Part shown: positions 1-7,385 of the stretch, in pieces | Layout: the number at the start of each line of letters is the position of its first letter | How positions within the stretch are numbered: position 1 is the stretch's first letter | Virus record (IMG/VR): IMGVR_UViG_3300035670_000354 | Location: 1-47,453 of that record | Direction: 5' to 3' (one strand) | DNA length: 47,453 nt | Source of the DNA: a virus | The notes under the pieces: model-generated | The model's input: the letters and a program-made list of their open reading frames with translations, nothing else | Databases searched by the model: none | What the model was told of the DNA's origin: nothing | Program-made: the position numbers and the translations under genes

Positions 1-2
1 AC

Positions 3-167
3 GCCCGCGCCGCCGCCGACGCCGCCGACGCCGCCTACGCCGCCGCCGCCTACGCCCGCGCCGCCGCCGCCGAACCCACCACCACCGCCGCCTACGCCTC
101 CTACACCGCCGAGCGCAAAGCGCAGCTCACAGACCTTCACCAACTAGCCAAGGAGACTATCGTATGA
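3..167 (+). CDS. C-terminal fragment of an Ala-rich repeat protein (partial at left edge)
   Basis: The reading frame that starts at base 3 is open from the window edge to the TGA at 165-167. It reads as short Ala-rich repeats of the type DAADAAYAA, followed by a non-repetitive charged tail (AERKAQLTDLHQLAKETIV). I prefer this frame because its stop overlaps the ATG of the next gene (ATGA at 164-167), the same coupling seen along the whole operon. Ala-rich repeats of this kind followed by a helical tail occur at the ends of several phage hypothetical proteins; no function is assigned. Frame 1 is also open, but gives only a Pro/Thr-rich low-complexity string ending at 147. The 5' part of the gene lies outside the window. 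Confidence 0.6.
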   Translation, partial: ARAAADAADAAYAAAAYARAAAAEPTTTAAYASYTAERKAQLTDLHQLAKETIV

Positions 168-514
168 ATATCATCGAAGCACTAGCAGCGATGCGCGAGG
201 GCCACACTGTTAGGCACAGCTCGTGGCGCGAAGATGCAACCTTACGTAGAGACAATGAATCAGGCTTGTTTGAGCACTCAAGTCGAGACGGGCAAACTGA
301 GTCAGACCTTGTGGTTCGCATTGCACGAGAACTGGTAATCGAAGGCGGATGGTCGATCGTGCGCGAGCAGTTCGACTTCGCCGAGGCCGTGAGACGCATG
401 CATGCCGGCAAGCGCGTCAAGCGCGCCGCTTGGGTGGTGCCTGTCATCGGCGAGAGCCGTATTTCATGCCTGGCTGTTGCTGACGTAACCGCGACCGATT
501 GGGAGGAAGTATGA
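164..514 (+). CDS. Tad2-like (DUF2829) two-domain protein 1
   Basis: This 116-residue protein holds two short copies of the DUF2829 / Thoeris anti-defence 2 (Tad2)-like pattern. The first copy is MNIIEALAAMREGHTVRHSSW to about residue 64, closing with GWSIV. The second starts at FDFAEAVRRMHAGKRVKRAAW (about residues 69-89) and closes with the family-typical ATDWEEV at the C-terminus. Characterised Tad2 is a small phage protein that binds and sequesters the cyclic ADP-ribose-type signal of Thoeris defence. The start is the ATG at 164, overlapping the previous stop as ATGA. It is the first of three adjacent paralogues. Family membership is read from the pattern; binding of a signalling nucleotide is inference, and the short variable middles mean the ligand could differ or be absent. 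Confidence 0.72.
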   Translation: MNIIEALAAMREGHTVRHSSWREDATLRRDNESGLFEHSSRDGQTESDLVVRIARELVIEGGWSIVREQFDFAEAVRRMHAGKRVKRAAWVVPVIGESRISCLAVADVTATDWEEV

Positions 515-852
515 ATATCATTGAAGCGTTGGAAGTCATGGACCGCGGTGAGCGAGTGCGGCACGATTCGTGGCATGTCGGGATGGTTGCCGTAAAGATC
601 GACGGCACATACGCGATAGTGAGTCACGGAAAAGAGGCTGGGGTTTTTGCATGGACTCACGTCAACACAGTGCGAGACGGGTGGTCGATCGTGCGCGAGC
701 AGTTCGACTTCGCCGAGGCCGTGCGGCGGATGAACAAAGGTAAGAGCGTGAGGAGAGCCTCATGGGAAAAGCATGATTGGTTGTCTCACACAATAACTGT
801 CGGAGCTATTGCGCCAGAAGACGCAACCGCGACCGATTGGGAGGAAGTATGA
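511..852 (+). CDS. Tad2-like (DUF2829) two-domain protein 2
   Basis: This 113-residue paralogue of the preceding gene has the same layout: a first domain beginning MNIIEALEVMDRGERVRHDSW and ending GWSIV, the linker REQ, then a second domain FDFAEAVRRMNKGKSVRRASW ending ATDWEEV. The start is the ATG at 511, which overlaps the previous stop (ATGA) and has a strong GGGAGG ribosome site at 501-506. An upstream in-frame ATG at 499 would add only MGGS and would put the start inside the previous gene. The DNA around the domain linker (about 680-723) is nearly identical to 349-392 in gene 1, so the duplication looks recent or is kept uniform. Function as a nucleotide-signal sponge is inferred from the family only. 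Confidence 0.72.
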   Translation: MNIIEALEVMDRGERVRHDSWHVGMVAVKIDGTYAIVSHGKEAGVFAWTHVNTVRDGWSIVREQFDFAEAVRRMNKGKSVRRASWEKHDWLSHTITVGAIAPEDATATDWEEV

Positions 853-1181
853 ATATCATTGAAGCGTTGGAAGCCGTGGACCGCGGTGAGCGCGTGCGGC
901 ACGATTCGTGGGACGGGGAAGGGTATGTAGTAAGCAACGGCAAAGCCGTAGTCGACAAAGACGGATTCGTTTGCACCTTTGTACCTTCTTCGGCGTTGCG
1001 CGACGGGTGGTCGATCGTGTCGAAAACGTTCGACTTCGCCGAGGCCGTGAGGCGCATGAGAGGCGGCCGTTGTGTACGGCGGAGGGGCTGGAAGTTTGGC
1101 GTAGGGATCATCTCAAGCGAGCGAATCGGAGATCGTCTTACGCCGATTGACGTGTCGGCGACCGATTGGGAAGAAGTGTGA
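849..1181 (+). CDS. Tad2-like (DUF2829) two-domain protein 3
   Basis: This is the third tandem paralogue, 110 residues: MNIIEALEAVDRGERVRHDSW, then GWSIV, a changed linker (SKT instead of REQ), then FDFAEAVRRMRGGRCVRRRGW and the closing ATDWEEV. The ATG at 849 overlaps the previous stop and is preceded by the same GGGAGGAAGT leader as gene 2. The segments between the conserved joints (about residues 22-50 and 77-103) differ freely among the three copies while the joints are almost fixed. That pattern fits one fold with diversified surface or pocket residues. It is followed directly by a nuclease gene through a GTGA overlap, so the array is the head of the replication operon in this window. 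Confidence 0.72.
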   Translation: MNIIEALEAVDRGERVRHDSWDGEGYVVSNGKAVVDKDGFVCTFVPSSALRDGWSIVSKTFDFAEAVRRMRGGRCVRRRGWKFGVGIISSERIGDRLTPIDVSATDWEEV

Positions 1182-2746
1182 AAGAACTATCCGCATCGCA
1201 GCTCAAGTCCTCGTTCGGGTGTATGGCCCGATGGGGCTTGAACTACATCGAAGGCGAGCGCGAGCCCGCTACGGCCTCGACCGAGCTCGGTCAAGCCGTG
1301 CACAAGGAGCTCGAGGATTGGGTGTCCTCGGCGAAGATGCCCAAGAACCGAATCGCCCTCGCGGCGCTACCCTACGCCCCCACGCCGGGCTCGGCGTTCG
1401 TCGAGCGGGCCATCCGCTTCCGTACCGAGAGCTCGCCGTGGCGGGGCTACATAGACGTCCAGACCGTAGACGGCATCGCTAAGGTAGAGTCGTTGGCCCA
1501 GCTCGACGGGGCCGTGGCGTCCACGATCCAAGACTGGAAAACGACCTCGAGCATCCAATGGGCGCTCGACGAGGCCGGGCTGCTCGGCGACATCCAAGCC
1601 AACCTCTACGCCTACGAGACCTTCGTCGAGCAGCGGGTTCGTACCGTTCGCGGTCGGTGGGTCTACTTACCGACCAAAGGCGCGTGCCGGCCCAAGGTCG
1701 TCGAAGTCAAGTTCGACCGCAACCGAACGCTTGACTTTGTCGACGGGGTGTTAGACCCTAAGGCCTCGGAGCTGCAACGGCTCTACCAACTCCGTCCGAA
1801 ATGGACCGACTTACCTAAAGACACCTCGAAATGCTTTGCTTACGGCAAACGATGCCCTGGCTACGAACGCTGCAATCCGACCTCTAACAAGAACCTGCTA
1901 CACGGAGACGAATACATGGACTTCAAAGACGCTATGGCCGCTAAGTTCCCTGGCCTTCCGCCCGTACCCCCGCCACCGCTCCCCGCGATTCCGGCCGCTC
2001 CGGCGCTCGTAGCGCCCCCGGCCCCGCCGGTACCCGAAGCCGGGTTCGTCAACCCGCCCGAGGCCCCGCGCGTCGCCGCTAAGAGCCCCGAGCACGCCGT
2101 CCAGCTCCAGGCGGTGGTTCCGCCCGCCCCGCCCGCTCCGGTCGACGAGCTCGACGGTCTCACGCGCGACCAGCTCAAGGCGTTGGCGGTGCTCGAGGGC
2201 GCGGAGCCCGAGAACACGCGCAAGCGCGAGCAAGCCCTTAGGGAGTCGATCCGGGATTGGCGCTCGAAATGGGGGTCGTACAAGGACGCGGCGCCTTCGG
2301 TCCCGGACACGATCGTCCCGCCCGCACCTACGACCAAGAGCGTCATAGAGCTGCACATAGAAGAAGACCAGAAAAACGGAGATTGGGGCGAAGATGACGT
2401 TATGGTGCCGCCCGTACCGGACGCCCTCCCGGCCGAGGCGATCGACACACAAAACGTAACTCCGGGTTTCGTTTTGTATCTCGGGTGTGCCCCGCTCGAT
2501 GGCGACTTCATCCATCTTTCGTTGCTGGTGTCGCTAGCCAACAACCAAATCCAAAGGGAGTACAAGGTCGCGGACTACCGCCTAGTCGAGTACGGAAAAG
2601 GCCCCGGGATGCTTGCCTCCATCGTGGCCGATCTGCTAGACCGTGAGCCGCACACGCACATCGTAGCCGAGCTTTGCCCCTCGACGTCGGTGTGCATGGA
2701 CATCCTCCTAGCTCGCGCTTCTAAGGTCGTCCGCTCTTTTTCCTAG
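1178..2746 (+). CDS. RecB/Cas4-like PD-(D/E)XK nuclease with Fe-S cysteines
   Basis: This 522-residue protein has an N-terminal PD-(D/E)XK exonuclease domain (about 1-235). Visible elements are GQAVH near residue 42, GYIDV (D93), the IQDWKTT core (D119, K121) and QANLYAY near 140. Cys15 together with Cys219, Cys226 and Cys232 has the arrangement of the 4Fe-4S-binding cysteines of Cas4/AddB-type nucleases. A Pro/Ala-rich linker (about 260-325) leads to a short SAP-like helix pair (LTRDQLKALAV) and a C-terminal domain I do not recognise. The start is the GTG at 1178, overlapping the previous stop (GTGA); an in-frame TTG at 1166 lies inside the preceding gene. It is likely a single-strand or end-processing exonuclease working with the adjacent helicase in phage replication or recombination. 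Confidence 0.78.
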   Translation: MKELSASQLKSSFGCMARWGLNYIEGEREPATASTELGQAVHKELEDWVSSAKMPKNRIALAALPYAPTPGSAFVERAIRFRTESSPWRGYIDVQTVDGIAKVESLAQLDGAVASTIQDWKTTSSIQWALDEAGLLGDIQANLYAYETFVEQRVRTVRGRWVYLPTKGACRPKVVEVKFDRNRTLDFVDGVLDPKASELQRLYQLRPKWTDLPKDTSKCFAYGKRCPGYERCNPTSNKNLLHGDEYMDFKDAMAAKFPGLPPVPPPPLPAIPAAPALVAPPAPPVPEAGFVNPPEAPRVAAKSPEHAVQLQAVVPPAPPAPVDELDGLTRDQLKALAVLEGAEPENTRKREQALRESIRDWRSKWGSYKDAAPSVPDTIVPPAPTTKSVIELHIEEDQKNGDWGEDDVMVPPVPDALPAEAIDTQNVTPGFVLYLGCAPLDGDFIHLSLLVSLANNQIQREYKVADYRLVEYGKGPGMLASIVADLLDREPHTHIVAELCPSTSVCMDILLARASKVVRSFS

Positions 2747-2755
2747 AGGTGAACC

Positions 2756-5017
2756 GTGCAGCTCACTCCGAAGCAACAACTCGAAGCGATGGGCCTAACG
2801 CTAGGCGAGATGGAAGCCGCCCACGAAGAGCCGTCTAAACCCCGCTTCGACGAAGTCCCCGACGGGCCGGAGCTGCACCGTATACTTTCGTTGCCGTGGC
2901 GGGAGCCGCCTTCGCAAAGCGACTCTGAGGCAGAAAATTTGGCTAAATTTTTGACGGCCCGATTCGCCAAGAACAATTCCCCTTACCCGGGCGCTCTGCG
3001 GCCTATCCAGGCCCTAGCGCTTCGGGAAGCGTGGGAAGCCAAGGGCCTCGTCGCGATGATGGCCGTGGGCACTGGGAAAAGCCTCTGCGCGTGGCTCATT
3101 CCGCTGATTCTCGACGCGGTGCGGCCGTTGTATTGCTGCCCTGCCGGGATGGTCGGTCCCATACAAACGGAGTTCGCGAAGTTCATGCCGCATTGGCACG
3201 GACCGTTCTCCTACCCGGTGTTGTCCTACTCGAAGCTAGCGGCCCCGAAGGCGGCGGCCGTCTACGACGCCAAGGGCGACCTCTTCCGGGCTCCGTTGCT
3301 TGACCGGCTAGCCCCAGACCTTATCGTCCTCGACGAGGCGCACGCGTGCGGGAACTCGGGCTCGGCTACGACGAAGCGTATCCGAGCGTACCTCAAGGCG
3401 AACCCGACCACGAAGGTAGTGGTGATGTCCGGGACGCTGCTCCGAACCTCGATCAACCAAGGCGCCCACCTTATGGACTGGGCCTTGGGCGCGGGTTCGC
3501 CGTTACCACGCGACTTCGAGGAGCGCATGGCGTGGGCGGCGGCGCTCGACGCCGGGGCCGCCGGCGGGGGTTTGACGTTCGACGCCGGGGCGTTGACGAA
3601 GATGCTCCAACCCGGTGAGGGTACCGACCTAGACACCGTGCGTAAGGCCGTAGGGCGCCGCATCCTCTACACCCCGGGCGTCATCGGCACCCAAGGGCAA
3701 ATCGTCGACGCCGGGCTCACCGTAGACGCATGGGAGCCCGAGTCAGAGGACCCGGTGCTGAACGACGCCTTCGAGGCGCTGCGCTCGACGTGGGCGCTCC
3801 CGGACGGCGACGAGATAGCCGACGGCATCGAACTCGCGCGCCACGCCTTCACGCTTGGGAACGGCCACTATCAAACTTGGTTCTCACACGAGGGGTTTAG
3901 AGAATGCCTTACAAAGATCCTGAAATTGGAAGACAAAAAGCTAAGCAGAGAAGAGAAGCAGATATTGAGGGACATCGCCAGAGGGACAGAGATAGATACT
4001 ACGCTGGTCGTGGCTCTAGGGAACCTAGAGCGAGACTTGCCTCTCACAGAAAGCACTCTCTCCGAACACGGTACGGACTTACCCAAGAACAATACGACGA
4101 GCTTGTCGCTAAATACGACGGAGTTTGCCATGTTTGCAGGGTCAGACGTCACAGCACACTCAAAGGAAAGCCGTTGTGCGTCGATCACTGCCACGAAACC
4201 GGAAAAGTACGAGGGGTCTTGTGTAACCAGTGCAATCAATCAATCGGGAAACTGGGAGACACTGCTGAAGCGCTATACCGTGTTGCAGCCTATCTTGCGG
4301 GAGGCGATCGCGTCGGCTAAGCCTCCTGTAGAATGGCGGATGGCCCGGAACGAATGGGCGAAGTGGTGCCGCAAGGCGATCAAGGTGAACAAGCGCAACA
4401 TCCACTCCGAGGCGACGATGAAAGACGCCGTGCGCAAGGGCCTCTACAACGACGGAGGCCTTCTCGAGAAGTGGGAGGCGGCTAGGGACGCGGAGCGCGC
4501 TCGAACGGGCCTTAGAGAGCCCGCCAGTTTGACTGTATGGGTGTCAGACGAGGCTATAAGAGCAGTGAGATCCTGGCTGGCCGACCACGAAGGGGTCGTG
4601 TGGGTCCTCAACACCGGCCTAGGTGTTCGCTTGTCCGAGGAGCTCAAGATCCCTTTCTACGGGGCCCAGGGCCTCGACGCGAAAGGCAACCACATCACGA
4701 AGCACCGAGGTGGTCCCGCGGTGTCGTCCATCCAAGCCAACGGCACCGGCAAGAACCTTCAAGGGTTGTGGTCGAAGAACCTGTGGCTCACGACCCCGAC
4801 CGAACAAGCGCTGGGGCGTACGCACCGCCCTGGACAAAAGGCCGATGTCGTGCAGAATTGGATTTACCTCGGGTGTGCTGAGCACCTAGAGGCGTTTTGG
4901 CGAGCCGCGGAGCAAAAGACCGGGTTCGCCGAGCACATGACTTCGTCTTCTCAAAAGCTTACCGTAGCAAAAATCGACGTACCGAAAACAAAAACAGGGA
5001 GCGCGAGATGGAGATAG
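2756..5017 (+). CDS. SNF2-like superfamily 2 DNA helicase, interrupted by a nested HNH gene
   Basis: This 753-residue helicase has Walker A AVGTGKS (103-109), DEAH (193-196) and SGT (225-227) in the first RecA-like lobe, and the second-lobe motifs NGTGKNLQGL (about 661) and QALGRTHRPGQ (about 684), typical of phage SNF2-type helicases. Start is a GTG at 2756 with an AGAGGTGA ribosome site. Codons about 378-521 (roughly 3886-4320) look foreign. They are AT-richer and translate to a Ser/Thr-rich string with no helicase character, while another frame of the same DNA encodes an Endo VII-type HNH enzyme. The helicase frame stays open through it, so either the protein carries a neutral ~144-residue inter-lobe loop or its activity is reduced. 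The gene overlaps the following Tad2-like start. Confidence 0.85.
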   Translation: MQLTPKQQLEAMGLTLGEMEAAHEEPSKPRFDEVPDGPELHRILSLPWREPPSQSDSEAENLAKFLTARFAKNNSPYPGALRPIQALALREAWEAKGLVAMMAVGTGKSLCAWLIPLILDAVRPLYCCPAGMVGPIQTEFAKFMPHWHGPFSYPVLSYSKLAAPKAAAVYDAKGDLFRAPLLDRLAPDLIVLDEAHACGNSGSATTKRIRAYLKANPTTKVVVMSGTLLRTSINQGAHLMDWALGAGSPLPRDFEERMAWAAALDAGAAGGGLTFDAGALTKMLQPGEGTDLDTVRKAVGRRILYTPGVIGTQGQIVDAGLTVDAWEPESEDPVLNDAFEALRSTWALPDGDEIADGIELARHAFTLGNGHYQTWFSHEGFRECLTKILKLEDKKLSREEKQILRDIARGTEIDTTLVVALGNLERDLPLTESTLSEHGTDLPKNNTTSLSLNTTEFAMFAGSDVTAHSKESRCASITATKPEKYEGSCVTSAINQSGNWETLLKRYTVLQPILREAIASAKPPVEWRMARNEWAKWCRKAIKVNKRNIHSEATMKDAVRKGLYNDGGLLEKWEAARDAERARTGLREPASLTVWVSDEAIRAVRSWLADHEGVVWVLNTGLGVRLSEELKIPFYGAQGLDAKGNHITKHRGGPAVSSIQANGTGKNLQGLWSKNLWLTTPTEQALGRTHRPGQKADVVQNWIYLGCAEHLEAFWRAAEQKTGFAEHMTSSSQKLTVAKIDVPKTKTGSARWR
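3904..4320 (+). CDS. Recombination endonuclease VII-type HNH homing endonuclease, nested in the helicase gene
   Basis: This 138-residue ORF lies in the -1 frame relative to the surrounding helicase. Its C-terminal half shows the Endo VII family pattern: LTQEQYDELVAKYDGVC, a CxxC knuckle (CHVC), LCVDHCHETGKVRGVLC with the catalytic DHCH, then CNQCNQSIGKLGD and a closing helix. The N-terminal half is basic (QKAKQRREADIEGHRQRD) and probably binds DNA. The ORF fills almost the whole anomalous segment, so there is little room for a group I intron core. The likely role is a free-standing mobile endonuclease that cleaves intron-less or cassette-less alleles. It may be translated from an internal start or be expressed poorly; the ATG at 3904 has only a weak upstream AGAGA-type site. 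Confidence 0.88.
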   Translation: MPYKDPEIGRQKAKQRREADIEGHRQRDRDRYYAGRGSREPRARLASHRKHSLRTRYGLTQEQYDELVAKYDGVCHVCRVRRHSTLKGKPLCVDHCHETGKVRGVLCNQCNQSIGKLGDTAEALYRVAAYLAGGDRVG

Positions 5018-5328
5018 AGAGCGACGTAGAGATTGAGAACGGCAGAGGCTCCATCGGGGACGCTATCATTTGCCTAAAGAACGGCTTTCGTGTGTATCGA
5101 AAGGGGTGGAACGGCAAGGGAGTGTGGCTAGGCGTGTGGGGCTTTGAGCCCAGAGACGGCAATGAAGTATCACCTTGCATCACCATGAAGACTGCGCTAG
5201 ACACTTACCAGCCCGGTTGGTTGGCATCGCAAGCCGACTTACTAGCCGAGGATTGGTGTGTCCTCGAAGAGGATCTCGCCGCGTTCAGACAAGTACTCGA
5301 AGACGAAAAAGCAAAAGAAGAGGTATAA
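5008..5328 (+). CDS. Canonical Tad2-like (DUF2829) protein
   Basis: This 106-residue protein is the textbook single-domain form of DUF2829/Tad2: SIGDAIICLKNGFRVYRKGWNGKG, then WLGVWGFEPRDG, PCITMKTALDTYQPGW and LASQADLLAEDWCVLEE, followed by an acidic helix. Family members of this length include characterised Thoeris anti-defence 2 proteins, which bind and sequester the cyclic nucleotide made by ThsB. The start is the ATG at 5008, inside the helicase stop region, with a GGGAG site at about 4997-5001; longer in-frame starts to 4897 lie within the helicase. It is separated from the tandem Tad2-like trio by only the nuclease and helicase, so the same operon has four Tad2-like genes and seven domains. 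Confidence 0.85.
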   Translation: MEIESDVEIENGRGSIGDAIICLKNGFRVYRKGWNGKGVWLGVWGFEPRDGNEVSPCITMKTALDTYQPGWLASQADLLAEDWCVLEEDLAAFRQVLEDEKAKEEV

Positions 5329-5329
5329 C

Positions 5330-6010
5330 ATGTTCTCAGTAGAAGACTCAGAAGCGCCGAAGAAGGGCAAGCAATACGACAAGACCAAGCTCGAGGTCGG
5401 TCGGCATAGTTGCAAGGTCGTGGCGCTCAAGGAGCACGTCGGTAACTACGGCCACGGCTTCTTCCTCGAGTTCGAGGTGGTGGACGGACCGAGCCCCGTA
5501 GGTAAGCGCGGAACGCTCATGATCTACCCCGAGAACGCGACCGGCCAGCGCGCCGACGGCTCGCAAGCCATCCCACGCGCCCAGGCCGTGCGCCGCGAGC
5601 GCGGCCGCGTCCGCGAGACGGTGGCGGCGGTGATGGGGTACACGGCCGAGCAGGCCTCGTTCATCACGAACGAGATCTACCAGGCCGTCGTAACCACCCC
5701 CGAGCGCCCGGTACCGAGCCCGATGATCGGTCGGCTCGTCGACATCGACGCCTTCTTGACGAAGTCGGGCAAGGTCGCCTACAACGCTCTCCCCAACGCT
5801 ACGGTGACGGCTTCTATCGAGATCCCTGCCACGCCCGCTGCCGTCTCGATGCCGGCCCCTACACCCGCCGCCGCGCCGCCCGCCGTCCCGGCCGCTCCCG
5901 TCGCGCCGTCGTTCCCGCCCTACGGATGGAAGCAGCACCCGACCAACCCGGCTTACTATTATTGCGGACAAGAAGTGTTGACCGAGGAGCAGCTGCGAGC
6001 TAGAGCGTAA
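5330..6010 (+). CDS. Putative single-stranded DNA-binding / recombination accessory protein
   Basis: This 226-residue protein begins at the ATG at 5330, directly after the Tad2-like stop. Residues about 20-150 form a beta-rich, OB-like region (VGRHSCKVVALKEHVGNYGHGFFLEFEVVDG, GKRGTLMIYP and later GRLVDIDAFLTKSGKVAYNALP). This is followed by a Pro/Ala-rich linker (about 165-195) and a short C-terminal piece ending in PAYYYCGQEVLTEEQLRARA. The layout, with a compact core plus a disordered linker and conserved tip, and its place between a helicase and a nuclease, resemble phage SSB-like or DUF669-like proteins. No diagnostic motif was found, so the role is inferred from architecture and context. 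Confidence 0.5.
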   Translation: MFSVEDSEAPKKGKQYDKTKLEVGRHSCKVVALKEHVGNYGHGFFLEFEVVDGPSPVGKRGTLMIYPENATGQRADGSQAIPRAQAVRRERGRVRETVAAVMGYTAEQASFITNEIYQAVVTTPERPVPSPMIGRLVDIDAFLTKSGKVAYNALPNATVTASIEIPATPAAVSMPAPTPAAAPPAVPAAPVAPSFPPYGWKQHPTNPAYYYCGQEVLTEEQLRARA

Positions 6011-6035
6011 GCTGTCCCTCACAAAGGAGCAGCGC

Positions 6036-7385
6036 TTGAAGACGAAGTTCGTCGTGTCGTACGCACAGAACGCGACCCCTGTCCACCGACCCACGCTTCA
6101 AGCGCTGCTCCGGTTCTGTAAAGAGAACGATGCCGAGCTCCTAGTCGTAGCCGGTCGCTATCGAAACCCCACCTCGTTGTGGTCGTCCAAGGACGAGAAC
6201 GACGATTGGTGGGATGCTTCGGTGGCGCCTTACCTAGTCGAGCTCCGACGCGAGCTGGCCCCGGGGCTCACGCTCTACGGGGACATCTCCATTCAACCCA
6301 CGGCCACGCGCCCGCTCAACGGCTTCGAGCCGTTCTTGGGTGAAAGCTCGGGCATCTTCGGCCACCCCAAGCGAGCGCTCGAGACCGTGCCCGGCCGCCG
6401 AACCCCGAGGATAATGTGGACCACCGGGGCCGTCACGCAGCCGAACTACACCCGCACCCGAGCCGGTAAGCGGGCCGAGCGGCACCACGTCCTCGGCGCG
6501 TTGGTCGTAGACGTCGCCGAAGACGGCAAGCTCTTTTTCTGCCGGCATCTGTGCGCTGGCGCCGACGGGGTGTTCTACGACCTCGGACGGAAGTACTCGC
6601 CTAAGGGGTCTAGCCGGGCCCCGGCGGCGCTTAGCCTCACGCTAGGCGACTACCACGCCGGCATGGAAGACGAAGCCGTCCTAGACGCCACCAAGCGCCT
6701 CGTAGAAGAGACCCGGCCGGAGAACATCATCCTTCACGACGTTCTGGATTTCAGAACGCGCAACCACCACCACCGAACGGTGCGCTCGAAGTTCGACCAC
6801 TACTCCGACACCGTTGAGGAGGAGGTCCATAAGGCGTGCGCGGGCGTGCGTATGGTAGCGGGCTGGGGCTCGCATCGTACGTGGGTCGTGCGCTCCAACC
6901 ACGACGAGGCCTTCGAGCGGTGGCTCGAGGAGTCCGACCCGAAGCTCGACCCCGGCAACGCCGAGTTCTACCACCGGACGTGGGCGAACGCCTACGGCTT
7001 CCGTGGGCTCGTCGGGAAGTGGCCGAACTTGTTCGAGTCGGCGTTCCGAGCCGGCGGGGGTGGAGAGAACGAAGGCGTAGAGTTCTTGACGCGCAAGAGC
7101 TCGTTGCTGCTCGGCGGCGTCGAGCACGCCTACCACGGCGACATCGGGCCCAACGGCACCCGAGGGTCGTCGCTGGCGTTCACGAAGCTCGGGGTCCGGG
7201 TGACGCACGGCCACACCCACACCCCTACGATCCGGGACGGCGTGTACTCGGCGGGCGTGACGGCGCGTCTCGACCACGGCTACAACCTGCCGCCATCGAC
7301 GTGGGTGAACGCTCACGTCTTGCAATACGCGGACGGCAAGCGTACCATCATCACGATATACGACGGGAGGTACAAGAATGGTTGA
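6036..7385 (+). CDS. T5 A1-like metallophosphoesterase (putative DNase)
   Basis: This 449-residue protein starts at a TTG at 6036 with a strong AAAGGAG site six bases upstream. The N-terminal half (FVVSYAQNATPVHRPTLQALLRFC, then IQPTATRPLNGF, SGIFGHPKRALETVPGR and WTTGAVTQPNYTRTRAGKRAERHH) matches my recollection of proteins related to coliphage T5 A1. The C-terminal half has calcineurin-like metal-binding motifs: GDYHAG (about 204), HDVLDF (about 234), SNHDEAF (about 287) and HGHTHTP (about 391). T5 A1 is linked to host DNA degradation and to the two-step injection of T5. Here the enzyme sits in a replication operon, so nuclease activity on DNA is plausible but inferred. The C-terminus overlaps the next gene by eight bases. 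Confidence 0.75.
   Translation: MKTKFVVSYAQNATPVHRPTLQALLRFCKENDAELLVVAGRYRNPTSLWSSKDENDDWWDASVAPYLVELRRELAPGLTLYGDISIQPTATRPLNGFEPFLGESSGIFGHPKRALETVPGRRTPRIMWTTGAVTQPNYTRTRAGKRAERHHVLGALVVDVAEDGKLFFCRHLCAGADGVFYDLGRKYSPKGSSRAPAALSLTLGDYHAGMEDEAVLDATKRLVEETRPENIILHDVLDFRTRNHHHRTVRSKFDHYSDTVEEEVHKACAGVRMVAGWGSHRTWVVRSNHDEAFERWLEESDPKLDPGNAEFYHRTWANAYGFRGLVGKWPNLFESAFRAGGGGENEGVEFLTRKSSLLLGGVEHAYHGDIGPNGTRGSSLAFTKLGVRVTHGHTHTPTIRDGVYSAGVTARLDHGYNLPPSTWVNAHVLQYADGKRTIITIYDGRYKNG

Noticed and set aside
1-147. Pro/Thr-rich frame at the left edge
   Set aside because: It is only the alternative frame of the GCC-rich repeat; the Ala-rich frame ends with a normal sequence and an ATGA overlap with the next gene.
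1861-2565. Long - strand ORFs opposite the nuclease gene
   Set aside because: They mirror the Pro-rich linker codons of the recognised + strand gene and have no family features.
3886-4320. Group I intron in the helicase gene
   Set aside because: The HNH ORF fills almost the entire anomalous segment and no structured core or typical intron ends could be fitted; the helicase frame is also open across it.
3886-4320. Intein in the helicase gene
   Set aside because: In the helicase frame there is no Cys/Ser/Ala start block, no block B His and no terminal HN; the endonuclease is in a different frame.
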